Shown here piece after piece: positions 24,301-35,919 of a DNA stretch of 64,000 nucleotides. The number at the start of each line of letters is the position of its first letter. Position 1 is the first letter of the stretch. The translations under genes and the position numbers were made by a program. This DNA comes from Bradysia coprophila (Eukaryota; Arthropoda; Insecta; Diptera; Sciaridae), in the NCBI RefSeq assembly GCF_014529535.1, contig NW_023503409.1, positions 4,092,390-4,156,389 of the forward strand. Direction: 5' to 3'. Under the pieces are notes generated by a model. It searched no databases and had not been told where the DNA came from. It saw only the letters and a list, made by a program, of their open reading frames with translations.

Positions 24301-24604
24301 TAAATATCTTCACAAAAACAGCCTAAAATTCTTTTCGATTTACTCAACGATCATTAGTCGAATCTGCAAACTTCTGGTTAGATTTTTTGATCATTTCTAT
24401 TTAATTCCTTGCTCCAGTTTCTTGATTTTTTTTTCTTCGGATTTTTCTTGAATTTTTGTGATTTTTTTTGTAATTGTTACCCCCTCGTAAATTATTAGAA
24501 ACGATCTGGTATCTGACTCATCTGACTAAACAGTGGTACATTTGGTTAAATACCATAAACATTTATTCAACCTTATACACATTCTTCTCATCTGAACGAG
24601 AAGC
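21335..24604. other. Intergenic DNA with duplicated segments
   Basis: After the ERGIC-53 3' end (AATAAA near 21354) no gene is recognisable. Segments near 22612-22665 and 22826-22935 recur downstream of the secreted-protein gene at about 26179-26232 and 26993-27130. At 23505-23640 a 136-bp stretch has inverted ends (cgcactacaagcatgagtt and aactcatgcttgaagtgcg), probably a small MITE without a visible target duplication. T-rich stretches near 23700 and 24420 share 'tttttcttgaattt'. Confidence 0.5.
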
Positions 24605-24612
24605 TATAAAAG
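24605..24612 (+). promoter_or_regulatory. TATA box of the secreted-protein gene
   Basis: TATAAAAG lies about 50 bp upstream of the ATG at 24656. A start site about 30 bp downstream would leave a short 5' leader of around 20 nt. A strong TATA box suits a tissue-specific, highly expressed insect gene. That role is inferred. Confidence 0.55.
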
Positions 24613-24655
24613 ACAGTTTTAACCAACGGAACGGTGATTTAAGGTTAATTTTACA

Positions 24656-25735
24656 ATGAAGCGCTTGATGTTATTGTTGGTGCTTGGTCTGCTGTGCAAG
24701 GTAAAATCATTTAGTTTTGAATTATTTTGGTTTTAATAAAAAGATTTGTAGACCATAGACGCAGGGAAAACGACTAGATTCAGTGTGGTTAAAACTTGGC
24801 AAAGTTTTCAGAGCAACGGAAGCTATACGTGTACATGTGACGACGATCCTTGGAAAGAAGCTCTTCAGGATCATTATGATAAATGTAAAGAAACTGCTGG
24901 GCTATTAAAAGGAGATGCATTTCAAATTGCTGACACCACTTTAAATTCATTTGAGAAACATGTGACGAAATTGATTTACTTCAGTAATTCAGATTCACCA
25001 ATAGTTCAATCAGGTGCCACGAGAATTTTGAAGTTATTGGGCCAAGCTGACAACATGGAGGGATCCGGCGCAAATTTCATTGCTGAGTACGTGAAAGTCA
25101 TTCCTCTGCAGATCAGTGAATACATTGAGATCGCTAAAAATCTATCGGAACATATTGGCGATGAACAAACCAAGTCCTTCACAAAGGCTGTTCAAAATTT
25201 TGGTACTGTACTCACCAAGTTTATGAAGGAATTTACAAACAGTTGTCTATTTTTAAATTGCAAAAGAAGCGTTGATTTCACACCCGTTCTAGAAGTATGC
25301 CAAAAACTTTTGAATACATTGGCGCTCATTGATCAGACACTATCGAATGATTGCGGTACTGCAGTAACCCAGAAAATGTATGACTCAGTTTTAGTTTTGC
25401 ATTTGCTCACTTTGGACTTATTGATTTCTGTCCCAGCTGTACATAGTTGTGTTTTAGGTGAGCTCAACGATCGTAACTATCCAGTTTCGAAATCGGTCAA
25501 ATCCTGCTCCATTTCATTCGAGCAAGCACTTGTTAAACTTACTAATGCTGTTAGCACTGTCGTTTCATCTTCCACCCAAAGCATTAAAAATTTGATGACC
25601 GTTTTCCTTGAGATAACCTCGGTCCTAAATGCAGCAGTAGAAAGCGTTCTAGGACTGGCCAACGCTTTGTTGTTGACTGTCGACACAACAGTTATCAATT
25701 TAGTGAAAGGGCTTCTTCCAAGCATAGGGAAATAA
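24656..25735 (+). CDS. Secreted Cys-containing helical protein, unrecognised
   Basis: CDS join 24656-24700 and 24752-25735, 342 aa. A 15-codon first exon encodes a signal peptide (MKRLMLLLVLGLLCK) and splices in phase 0 to one long exon. The mature part begins with a CTC-containing segment (YTCTCDDDP). It then continues as about 300 residues of amphipathic helix with spaced cysteines (for example SCLFLNC, EVCQKLL, NDCGT, HSCVLG, KSCS) and many Leu/Val/Ser residues towards the C-terminus. No transmembrane helix apart from the signal, and no catalytic motif, is evident. The layout (short signal exon, one large exon, TATA box close by) is common for rapidly evolving secreted insect proteins. I do not recognise the family and assign no function. 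The gene sits between two copies of a duplicated flanking segment. Confidence 0.85.
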
Positions 25736-27267
25736 AAAGGCTGGTCGACCACCAACTCAAGTATGCATCCAAACCGAATGTTTTTAAGTTGACGATTAAA
25801 ATTATTTAAAAAAAAGAAATTAGCGTAAATGCAAATAACTTTCTTTAGCAAGCGCAACATTTTAGAATTGTTCAGGTCTTTATTACGAATAAATCAAAAT
25901 TTTCTTGTGTTCTGTGGCTGTTTTACTATCTCCACTGTGTTTATTCTGGTATGTCGATCACACTGTTAAAAATTATGTCTTACACCAGCGTAGGTAACCT
26001 AGAGTAATACGTATGCGTTGCTATGAAGCTAGTAAGTGTATGACAAATTTTCTGTTTTACCAGAGAGTTAAAAATTCCAATTATTTTTAGATGTTAATTC
26101 TCGTAAAAACAAAATTTCTAATTTCAAACGCGCTTGAGATCTCAGAAATTTCATTCAATTGGCTTGTGTGTTCTACTTTGTCTATTCCATGCGTAATGCT
26201 GGTAGCAGTTACTATCATTTTATCACAGTGATAAGTAGCAAATGTCGAAGCACTCTGATATATGCTTTGATTTGATGGACTTTGATATGTTTCAAACTAG
26301 ACTCTAATGTACAAATTGTACAGTACGATATTCAGGCAGTATCTTTACATGATACATGCGTCGACAACCGTACATTTCATGTTTCAAGCATTATTTTCGA
26401 CGCGCTCAAAAATTCTGAGTCAAAATGTGAAATCCATTGCATAACTCGGGATAAAAATGAAAAGTCTCGGCTACGCCTCGGATCAACAAAATTCACACGA
26501 AAACGTTTACCTTTTAATGTAATAGTCAAATAAATTACCTACATTCCCTTCGATTAAACTTCTCACTGGCCAAAATAAAAATTTGTAAGCAGTTCCGTAC
26601 CGAGTGCGTCACCCCTCGTTCCGTACTATATTTTTCCTAACTACTGTTAAAATATCGTGATTAATTCGATTCTAGCACTCTCCTCCGGCTCGAGCTGGAA
26701 ACCTCTCATTCGCTAAAAACGAATTTTAGCATGCGTTAGGAAAATAACTATTATTTGCGTGTGCGAGCACCCACTTTACCTCCCTGAAAACGGATATGTA
26801 ATGTCGACATTACCTATCCATTTTCGCACTACCAGATAAATAGAAGAGAACACAAGACCGATTCTAAAAGCTCTAATAAGAGATCTTACATTGTGTTCAA
26901 CTGTTTTTCCGTCGACTATGTTTTTGTCTGCTTTTTAGGAAAGCCAAATGTTATGTCAACTGATTTTTTGGTTGATTATGTTCGAACTTTTTTAGAGGAA
27001 ACAAAAACTCATTGGAAATATAACCAAAATAATTTAACAAATCAATGTTTATTGAGGTCGACAATGTAATACGTAGAAAACGTCCAACCATTGATTTTTG
27101 CTGTATTAGAAATGTTTCAATGAACAGGTGGGGACACATGATACTGGAAGAAAGAAGTTATGCAGATTGAGATTGAGCATTCAGTTTTTATTAGTTCAAC
27201 GACTAGACAAGTTGTAGTTTTTTCCAACTTCTTCGGATAAACCTTACCGACCTTGATTTTGTTCACA
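25736..27267. other. Intergenic DNA with duplicated flank and interspersed repeat
   Basis: Contains the second copies of the segments seen at 22612-22665 and 22826-22935, here about 26179-26232 and 26993-27130. They are separated by an extra 600 bp that includes a copy (26365-26500) of the repeat also seen at 3955-4100. Confidence 0.5.
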
Positions 27268-30113
27268 ATGTCATCGTTCTTGTGTTCGCCTAACATTCCG
27301 GCAATCACCCTATTTGGTAGACTAATTCGAATATTGATATTAGCGCAATGTACAATGGATCAATCGCCAATAAAATATCGCTGGCCCAAAGATTATGGAC
27401 CGAAGGCTTTACATGAAGGTAACCGTTGAATATTCGTCGTCCAACGTTTCAGTTATTGACTCATTGTTTTAGGACTCGAAGAATATGATTTCGTGATTGT
27501 GGGTGCAGGTATGTAGAAGTCAGGACTAAATTTGTTTCTATTTACCAATAGTTTAATTTTAAATAATAGGTACTGCTGGAAGTGTTCTTGCAAATCGACT
27601 GTCGGAAATTGAAGATTGGAAAGTTCTTCTACTCGAAGCAGGAGATGATCCACCGATCGAAAGTGATGTAAGTACGGAAAAGTCTTCTTCATTTTGTGGT
27701 AAACTCATATTTGTTACAAGTGATTAGTTGGGCCTTTGGTGACAATGACAAGATAGTTTACCCACTGGAACTTCTATATGTAAATTCAAATTCACTTTAA
27801 TCTTATACTTGTGACTCAAAACCATTCATTGTTCATCTAATTGTTAGTTCGCGAAGTTCTTTGGTGCTTCATTTGTACCACCTTCAAACGAGACAGCTCG
27901 AGACACGTAGATTTTCCGAAATTTCAATCAATTTTTTGTCATTGCCTTTCGTCCAAAGTGTTTGCTTAAGATGTGAATTGAAGTAATTAGTGTGAACCTT
28001 CGCTTTAATTTGCGTAACTTATTGGACTTTTGTTTCTTTCATTTTACTTTCATCCGTTACAAGACTCAGAGCTATGTTTATTATGGTGCTTATGTACAGG
28101 TAGTTATCTCTTTATGCAAATTCACCAATTTTTTTTTTACTTCCAATTATTACGTTGCAATACCGAACTGCTTTAATTTAAATTGAATGATTTGTTTCGT
28201 TTCGGATCAATATTTTGTAAACGGTAATTCGCACTTGAATCAAGCATACCGAATTGTGAATTGTGCATTCACTATCTATTCATTTGTGTGCAGTGCCCAC
28301 ATGGCGTGTGTTTTTAGGGCTTCAATTAAATCAACATTTGCGAAATTAGATAATTTCATTGTTGGCACGGGTCTTGTTTTAGGTACCGAATCTGCAACCA
28401 TTCCTTTTAAACTCAACGTACACATGGAACAATTACGTGGAACCAAACGAAAGAGCAAGCAGGGCATTCAAATGGGGAACGTATTGGCCAACCGGAAAAA
28501 CCCTGGGCGGTTCGAGTGCAGTAAATTCTATGTTGTACGTACGCGGCAATCGACGCGATTACGATGGCTGGCGTGCACAAGGAAATCAGGGATGGAGTTA
28601 CGAAGAAGTTTTACCATACTTTTTAAAGTCTGAGGGGAATAAGCAAGAATGGATAGTTGATCATTCTCATGGCAGATACCATTCAACGCAAGGCCCGTTG
28701 AGTGTCGACTACTTTAGAAGTTTTGATCCAATTAAATCAGTTATTACCAATGCAGCTGCGAGAATAGGGTACCGACGACTTGTAGACGTTAATGCTGATG
28801 AACATATTGGATTTGTGAGGGCACAGGGAACACTGTATGACGGAGAACGTTGTAGTGCCGCAAGAGCATTCCTCTCGCCGATCAAAATACGCAAGAACTT
28901 ACACGTTATGAAAAACGCTTTTGTTACGAAATTAATTATCGATGGATATACGGTGAAAGGGGTGAGGTTCGAGATTAAGCACCAAAGGATGGAAGCGTTT
29001 GCCAAGAAAGAAGTTATTGTGTCAGCTGGCGCAATCAACTCACCCAAATTACTTATGCTGTCGGGAATCGGACACCGTGAACATTTGGAAAAATTTAAAA
29101 TCCAAGTGGTGAAAGATCTGGCTGTCGGGGATAACTTACAAGATCATTTGGTTGGTATCTATGGAATGCAGTACAATCGATCAATGGCTCAGAGTCAAAC
29201 GCCGCAAGATTTAAAGGATTCATTGGACATGTACTTACGAACCAGAAGTGGGACTCTTGCCGGAATCGGAGCTTTAGACTTACTGGGCTTCACTAACACT
29301 GAATATCGACATTCAAGATATCCAAACATTCAGTTCCATTTTATGGCTCAACGCAAACGAATGATCGGTTACAGAGAGATACTTGATGGTATGGGCTATC
29401 GTGATGACTTTATTCAACAATTATTAATGGCAAATAACGAGGCACAAACGCTACAAGTTCTCGTCACTCTTCTGAATCCTAAGTCAAGGGGAACTGTCAG
29501 GTTGCGCAGTAAAAATCCTCATGTGCGACCAATTATCGATTCTGGATATTTGAGAGAGGAAGAAGACGTTATGACAATGATCAGCGGGATACGCGAATTT
29601 CAACGGTTGTTGGACACTCCTGACTTTCAAATTCATGAAGTTCAACCACTTCGTGCCAATCTTCCCGATTGTGACGTTCATCCAAACAACACGGATGCTT
29701 ATCTACGCTGTTACCTATCCTATTTCACATCAACCATTTATCATCCGGTCGGAACATGTAAAATGGGACCACTGTCCGATCCGACGGCTGTTGTTGACGC
29801 AGAGTTGAGAGTTTACGGTATGCGTAGCCTGCGGGTCGTTGATGCATCAATTATGCCAACAATTGTAAGTGGTAACACTAATGCACCCACCTTTATGATT
29901 GCGGAAAAGGCGTCTGACATGATTAAAGACAGTTGGCTGTTGAAAAATCGATGGGACGTGGAAGTGACTCACAGTCACCAGGCGTTTGGTGCTAGTGCTA
30001 AATTATCTGCGTTGATGTCGCAACCTTGGGAAAGCCAGGATGGGTACACTGATGAAGATCGCGACATTGTCCGTCGATTTGAAGCGTATTTCGAGCAAAA
30101 TATTCATTTGTAG
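27268..30113 (+). CDS. GMC-family FAD oxidoreductase (glucose dehydrogenase-like)
   Basis: CDS join 27268-27418, 27473-27508, 27570-27667, 28383-30113, 671 aa. GMC enzymes oxidise alcohols, sugars or sterols using non-covalent FAD; insects have many paralogues, including glucose dehydrogenase. Visible motifs: the Rossmann FAD site [20 protein letters not shown] continuing to LLLEAG (from about residue 55); GMC signature 1 ([20 protein letters not shown]); GMC signature 2 ([16 protein letters not shown]); and the C-terminal catalytic region with [10 protein letters not shown] and [19 protein letters not shown]. The ATG at 27268 is the first after an in-frame stop and opens a hydrophobic stretch ([14 protein letters not shown]) resembling the N-terminal leader of insect relatives. 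A downstream ATG at 27355 is an alternative start. An AATAAA near 30328 probably ends the transcript. The substrate cannot be predicted. Confidence 0.93.
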
Positions 30114-30612
30114 TGGGAAGGCTAAGTAAATCATTTTTTTCAAATTTTCGTAATGCAAAAGGATGGTTGTTTGGGGTGAAAAATTTATTCGCAAGAGCAT
30201 TTGAATTTTGGATTGAGATTGAGAGATGAAACTAGTAACTGAATCTATGAGAATTTAGCTTTCGGTGGTGTACTGATACACATTTTTGTATTCTATTTAT
30301 TGAGAACGTTTTGTAATTAATTTATTTCAATAAAAGTTTTTGTTGTGTGTCGATCAATTCGTTGCATAGTTTTCCAATGTGAAACTGGAGTCACTCTCGT
30401 CGAATGAAGGAAAATGACTTTCCGGACTTTCAGTGAAAGTAAGGAAATCATGATTTGTAGTAATATGTAGGGAGAAATTTTTACCTTAAAACTATCAAGA
30501 GGACAGGATCTTGGCAAGTGAGCAGGCGTACTCAGTCAGTGTTTCAATGGTACACAATACAAATGTATTTGATAGAAAAATGCTTACAAAAAAATGTCAA
30601 ATTCTTGTAGGT

Positions 30613-32513
30613 CTAAACAGCTTCAATTAAAACAGCGATTCCCTGACCACCGCCAATACAGGCAGATCCAATTGCTCGTTTTAGATTTTTCCGTCTGAAA
30701 TGCAAAGTTAAATGTTTAGCACTATTTGATATGGAACGAACTACGAAAACGATTACCTTAATTCATGTACCAAATGACCAGTGATACGTGAACCAGAGGC
30801 AGCTAATGGATGGCCCAGCGCAATGGCTCCGCCATTTACATTAAATTTGTTGAAGTCAATGTTTAAAGCTTGTGCACAAGCCAGTGCTTGAACGCCAAAT
30901 GCTTCGTTTATCTATATAAATGGTAACTCGATAAGTTATCGGACGTCAATAAATGAATCTCTTTACTAACTTCAATCAAATCAATGTCATCCAAAGTCAG
31001 ATTAGCGACCTTCAATACGTTTTGTATGGCAGGCACTGGTCCGAATCCCATAATTTCTGGTGGAACACCCACTGTGGAATAAGCTACTACTCTGGCCAAC
31101 GGCTTCAAATTATGTTTAGATGATGCCGATTCGGAAGCCAATAAAACAGCTGCAGCTCCATCGCATATACCAGATGCGGAACCAGCAGTCACAACACCAT
31201 CTTTTTTGAAAACTGGAGATAGTTTTCCTAAACTTTCCATTGTTGTTTGCGGCCTAGGATGTAAAAAGAAAATGAAATTAAACTCCTTTTGTCGGCTTGG
31301 ATTGGGTCACTTCTTACTTTGGATGTTCATCAACGGAAAATTCTACCTCCTTTCCTTTGACTTTTAGTTTGAAAGGAACAATTTCGGCTTTGAATGCACC
31401 TTCATCTTGACCTGCAATAAATTTCTTTTAGTAAAAAGAAGATCCAGACAAGCAACAAAACCGCACCTTTCTTCCAATTCTGTTGAGATCGTAGAGCGAA
31501 TTTGTCAACTGTTTCTCTGTTGATATTGTATTTCACAGCCAGATTTTCTGCAGTCAAAGCCATAGGCAATTTGCAGTAACTGTCAGTTAAGGCCGTCTGA
31601 AAATAAGATTTTGTTTGGATATTTTGTCACATTACAAAACAGGGCGGAGCGCGCTCACCCATAAACTGTCTTCAAAATTGTAACTTCCGCCCAACGTTGT
31701 ACCAAATCTCGTATTTCTAACGATAAACGGTGCTTGACTCATATTGTCCACTCCACCAGTCAATGATATTTGTGCCGAGCCACTCATAATGTCCAAAGCT
31801 CCACTAACAACCGCCTGGAAACCAGAACCACACAATCGATTCAAACCAAGTGCAGGTCTATCAATCGGAACACCAGAATGCAATGAAACATGACGTGGTA
31901 AATAACCTCCATCAGGTGACGATGCCTACAAACGTGTACAGTATTTGTAAATTGGATTGCAATTATCGTTTGAATGATGTTTTACTCACTGGGATAACAT
32001 TGCCAATATTAACTGAATCGACCAGTTCTGGATTGCAGTTTGCTGCTTGCAGGGCTGCCTTGCAAGCTGCAGTTTGAAGAATTGTTGATGAGGTGTTTTT
32101 GAATGCGCCTCCAAAGGTACCGAATGCTGTACGCTTTGCTCCAACGATGAATATACCTTAAATGAACGAGAGAATTTGTAGCATATCGATAAGACTCGTA
32201 CGAACATTTCTTCACAAAATATGCTGCTAATGCATAGATCAACTCAACCATAATATTCATGATAAAGTTGAAAGAATTTGCAGTAATTTCTACCTTTCGG
32301 CCCCCAACAGCTATTAAGCAACAAATATTTAAGTTACAAAATATTACTTTCTCGTTCAAAGCAATATCATTCCAACAGGTAAACATACTCGACCTTTGAA
32401 CAGAATGACTTAAACAATTCAAAGTCCCTTTGAACCACGTACACACACAAATTGTTGCCCTTTTTCATTTAACTCACTATAGAAAAACACTCACCTTTAG
32501 TCACTGCAGACAT
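30613..32513 (-). CDS. yip2: Mitochondrial 3-ketoacyl-CoA thiolase (ACAA2/yip2-like)
   Basis: CDS exons in transcription order: 32513-32495, 32156-31990, 31925-31659, 31596-31467, 31411-31318, 31253-30971, 30911-30757, 30694-30613, giving 398 aa, very close to the usual length of about 397. The enzyme catalyses the last step of beta-oxidation, cleaving 3-ketoacyl-CoA with CoA into acetyl-CoA and a shortened acyl-CoA. All catalytic elements are visible: nucleophilic Cys in NRLCGSGFQ, His in [14 protein letters not shown], and the second Cys in [10 protein letters not shown]. The N-terminus [19 protein letters not shown] is the uncleaved type seen in ACAA2. The first exon holds only 19 coding bases. 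It is transcribed convergently with the GMC oxidoreductase, with 499 bp between stop codons. Confidence 0.95.
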
Positions 32514-33062
32514 TTTATTTCTGATTGATGGTTGAAATTTGGTTTTAAACAAAAATTGCAGACTAAAATTAAATGAAACGTAAAAACGAACTGAAATCAA
32601 CTGATGAAGTGACAGGCTATACAGCGGCTACAGTTGTATTTCTTATGAGAGTCGTTGACACAATGATTAGATTCACAATGTTTCGGTTTGATGAAGATAA
32701 CAGCTGTTAGGGTGGGTCACGTGGAATTTTTATAGTCGGCATACTTCATTTCGTTGAAATGATTTGTTTGTGTGCAACGGCAAAGCACTGTCAGTGCGTT
32801 GGCAACGGGCATCTGGAATATGACATACGTCATATTTTGCCATGACTGGTGGGACTGCCGCTAGCTCAAAAAAACATCTATTTTTCTCAATTAAGTGACT
32901 AAAAGTAAAACTTTCGCTGGCTTTTTTGAGAAAAACTTTCTTTGCAACTCGGTGATAAATGCTTTTTTGGAGGCACACGATGTTTATTGTCTTACTGGGT
33001 CTATGGCCTTGAGTGACAATCTACACAATCTAAGAAAGATTTATCAGACGGTTGCATAAATA
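32514..33062. other. Thiolase upstream region
   Basis: Presumed promoter and 5' flank of the thiolase gene. A short segment near 32900 ('aaaagtaaaactttcg.tgg.ttttttgag') recurs near 38340, so part of it is interspersed repeat. Confidence 0.4.
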
Positions 33063-33595
33063 ATCGCCCAAAACCACTTGCAGTGGAGGTGTGACGCAAG
33101 TCCTGTTATCCACTTACAAAAGAACTGATATCGGTGTAGGTGACGCTTACAGATTCTACACGCAAAAAGATATGCGTCACAAATGGCAGCTGATGAGCAA
33201 AGTACGCGAAAGTTTTATCAACAAAAATCTTACCAGAAAAATTTTAGGAAGAAAATTATAATAAAAAAGTTTGCGTCACAAGTGGCAGATGATTCGGCTT
33301 TCTTCCGTTTGAATTCCATTCATTAAAGGAATATATTTCACAATTATAAAAATTTTCCTTCCTCAACATCTGCCACTTGTGACGCAAACTTTTTTATTAT
33401 AATTTTCTTCCTAAAATTTTTCTGGTAAGATTTTTGTTGATAAAACTTTCGCGTACTTTGCTCATCAGCTGCCATTTGTGACGCATATCTTTTTGCGTGT
33501 AGAATCTGTAAGCGTCACCTACACCGATATCAGTTCTTTTGTAAGTGGATAACAGGACTTGCGTCACACCTCCACTGCAAGTGGTTTTGGGCGAT
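33063..33595. repeat. Palindrome with 229-bp arms and 75-bp spacer
   Basis: The left arm 33063-33291 and right arm 33367-33595 are inverted copies that stay in register with no indel I could find and appear virtually identical. The arms contain repeated 'gcgtcac' words. No target duplication is obvious. Such near-identity suggests a recent foldback element or an inverted duplication. Confidence 0.93.
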
Positions 33596-33790
33596 ATCAG
33601 CTCCTTTGTAAGTTGTGATTTTTTAGAATTGGGTCGAAGAGAATAGACAATTATACTATGCAGTTTGAACGAAAATATTCTTCTTAGAAAACTGTATAAC
33701 TTTCTCTTTGATCTCAACCTTCCAGCTTTCATTTGACGAAAATAGAAAATTTTACGGAATTCAAAAATTTGATGAAAATCGAAAAGTCTA

Positions 33791-33914
33791 CAGTGAACGA
33801 CATCTCAAATGTCTCACTGTCAAATTTTTCTGAGAATTTTATTGTGTCATTGCAAATTCACAATGACATTCTCTGAAAAAAATGACAGTGAGACATTTGA
33901 GATGTCGTTCACTG
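33791..33914. mobile_element. 124-bp Tc1/mariner-type palindromic MITE
   Basis: Ends CAGTGAACGACATCTCAAAT and its inverse pair over more than 40 bp. TA dinucleotides at 33789-33790 and 33915-33916 fit TA target duplication. The centre has a second small dyad (ttgcaaattcacaatg). It has no coding capacity. Confidence 0.85.
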
Positions 33915-33964
33915 TAAAATCGAAAAATTCACGAATATCGAAAATTTGACCAAAATCGAAAATT

Positions 33965-34560
33965 TGAGGCACTTAAAACGCTCATAGCTCCCAAATAAGC
34001 GACTTTTTAAGAAAACCATGAAACACGTGTCGACTAGAATGTAAAACTCTATCAATTTGTCTTTTAAACGAACTTTGCTGCAGTATTTTCCGAGCTATGG
34101 CTGACATAGCTCGCACTTAAAACGCCCATATCTCCAAAATAAGCGACTTTTTAGGGAAACCATGAAACACGCATCGACTAGAATCTAAAACTCTATAACT
34201 TTGTCTTTTACACGAAGTTTCCATCTGCTGTATTTTCCGAGTTATGGCTGACATAGCTCGCACTTAAAACGCCCATATCTCCAAAATAAGCGACTTTTTA
34301 GGGAAACCATGAAACACGTATCGACTAGAATCTAAAACTCTATATCTTTGTCTTTTACACGAAGTTTCCACCTGCCGTATTTTCCGAGTTATGGATGACA
34401 TAGTTCGCACTTAAAACGCTCAAAGCTCCCAAATAGACGACTTTTTAGGAAAACCATGAAACACGTGTCGAATGAAATCTGAAACTCTATAAATTTGTCT
34501 TTTAAACGAACTTTCTATCTGCCATATTTTCCGAGTTATAGGTTCCATAGCTCAATAGCT
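33965..34560. repeat. Diverged tandem repeat, four units of about 145 bp
   Basis: The marker 'agcgactttttag' recurs at about 33998, 34142, 34289 and 34435 (in the last copy as agacgactt), giving spacings of 144, 147 and 146 bp. Each unit also carries 'aaaccatgaaacacg', 'cttttaaacgaa' or a variant, and a tyrosine-like dyad 'gagctatggctgacatagctc'. A decayed partial unit follows. Units are clearly diverged, unlike the 507-bp array. Confidence 0.88.
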
Positions 34561-34693
34561 TAACACGCTCATAACTCCGAAATTATAAGCTTTTATAAAA
34601 ATTCCTTCAAATTAGTTTCTTAGAATTACGTCATTAACATACCCTGAAAATTTCAGCCAAATCCGCCGGTAAATTCAAAAGTTTCGGTTAACA

Positions 34694-34768
34694 GAGTGAC
34701 AAAGTGACAGAGTGACAAAGTGACAGAGTGACAAAGTGACAGAGTGACAAAGTGACAGAGTGACAAAG
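34694..34768. repeat. Minisatellite of 8/16-bp GTGACA(A/G)A units
   Basis: An alternating run of 'gtgacaaa' and 'gtgacaga' repeated about nine times. A minus-strand open frame through it is only a by-product of the repeat. Confidence 0.95.
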
Positions 34769-34993
34769 GTTGGTAAAATTCATCAATTTCAAAATGTATG
34801 AAAATGAATTTCTTCATACAAATTTCTGCAAATTTCCAAGTTTTGAAATTTAATATCTCGGCCAAATTTTAACCTTATGAGGCGTGTGATAGCTCGTTGA
34901 ACTCGTATGGACGCCCAGATTACGAATAAAATACTTTGGGGGTAGTAGGAGCAAAGGGGGAAAAGTCAAAAAGTTCGTGTATATATGTTCCTC

Positions 34994-35175
34994 AGTCCTG
35001 CGGAAAATTTTTTTTGTCAAATTTTTCAGTGTGAACGGCTATGCGTCACGGCCCTTCACTAACGTAGGGCCATGACTTGGTATAAAACTCAGTCCTGCGG
35101 AAAAATTTTTTTGTCAAATTTTTCAGTGTGAACGGACTTGCGTCACGGCCCTTCACTAACGTAGGGCCATGACTA
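34994..35175. repeat. Two tandem copies of a 97-bp unit with internal hairpin
   Basis: 'agtcctgcggaaaa' starts copies at 34994 and 35091. Each copy ends with 'gtcacggccc ttcactaac gtagggccatgac', an inverted pair (GTCACGGCCC / GGGCCATGAC) that can form a hairpin. Confidence 0.88.
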
Positions 35176-35919
35176 ATTCTTGTCTTGGTATAAAGACTAC
35201 ACTAACTACTCGGCAAACCATCTGAGGAATTTATGTTTATGAGTGAAAGCTAAAGACTATATAATAACTATAGTTTAAACTCAACGTGAAACGAAATGGA
35301 AAAGGGACGAAGAGCTCTGTTAGATACTTGATGACTATTCTACTCACAAATTAGGATGCATCACCCATGGCATGGATTGATCATTATATCCAGGTTAAAC
35401 GAAAAAAATTGTAACTATGATCCGGGTGACTATATACGAGATCTGGCTTGAACCAATGAACCAAAAGTTCATTTGTTTAAAACTTTCATTCGTTATGGAG
35501 TGTAATAAGCAGTCTGTTCTTGCCTGTTCGTCCCAAATAGAGATAAACATTCTGGTCATTGAAAGGGAACTGGATTTGTGACAAATTGCAAATTATAGAT
35601 TTGACGAGGTTAGTCACGCCATCACAGATGTCCAGATGTTATTTATAGTGAGAACGGAGAAATGAGCTGATGCACACATCTACCAATTATTCGTGCAATC
35701 CACAAAAGTGTGTAACAAGACTGAATATTCTGAACTGCTCTTAAGAAGGACCTTCGATTCTAGAATTGAGCTTCATTTCTCTTCTAGTACTTACACCATG
35801 TAAATAACATCCGGAATGTAACCAAAAAATTTGTTCACCCATTAAAACAACACTGACTTTGTCCTTAATAAATTCATGGCAGAATTGCATTTTATTTTAA
35901 AAAGAAAAAAATTGAACAT
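35176..35919. other. Intergenic DNA downstream of Paf1
   Basis: No gene recognised. It presumably includes the Paf1 3' UTR on the minus strand just below 35920. Confidence 0.45.

Noticed and set aside
24236-24659. Two open frames upstream of the secreted-protein gene
   Set aside because: Low-complexity, T-rich, partly within the TATA/promoter region, with no signal peptide or domain.
33190-33211. Second hammerhead-like string (CTGATGAG...CGAAA) in the arm of the 33-kb palindrome
   Set aside because: Stem II would have only two firm pairs, the first stem III pair would be G-A, and stem I is weak. One such partial match in 64 kb is plausible by chance.
33397-33732. Minus-strand 111-codon frame across the right arm of the 33-kb palindrome
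   Set aside because: It lies in palindromic repeat DNA and has no resemblance to a transposase or any other family.
34653-34865. Minus-strand 70-codon frame with LCHFVTLS repeats
   Set aside because: It is a translation of the GTGACA minisatellite, not a protein gene.
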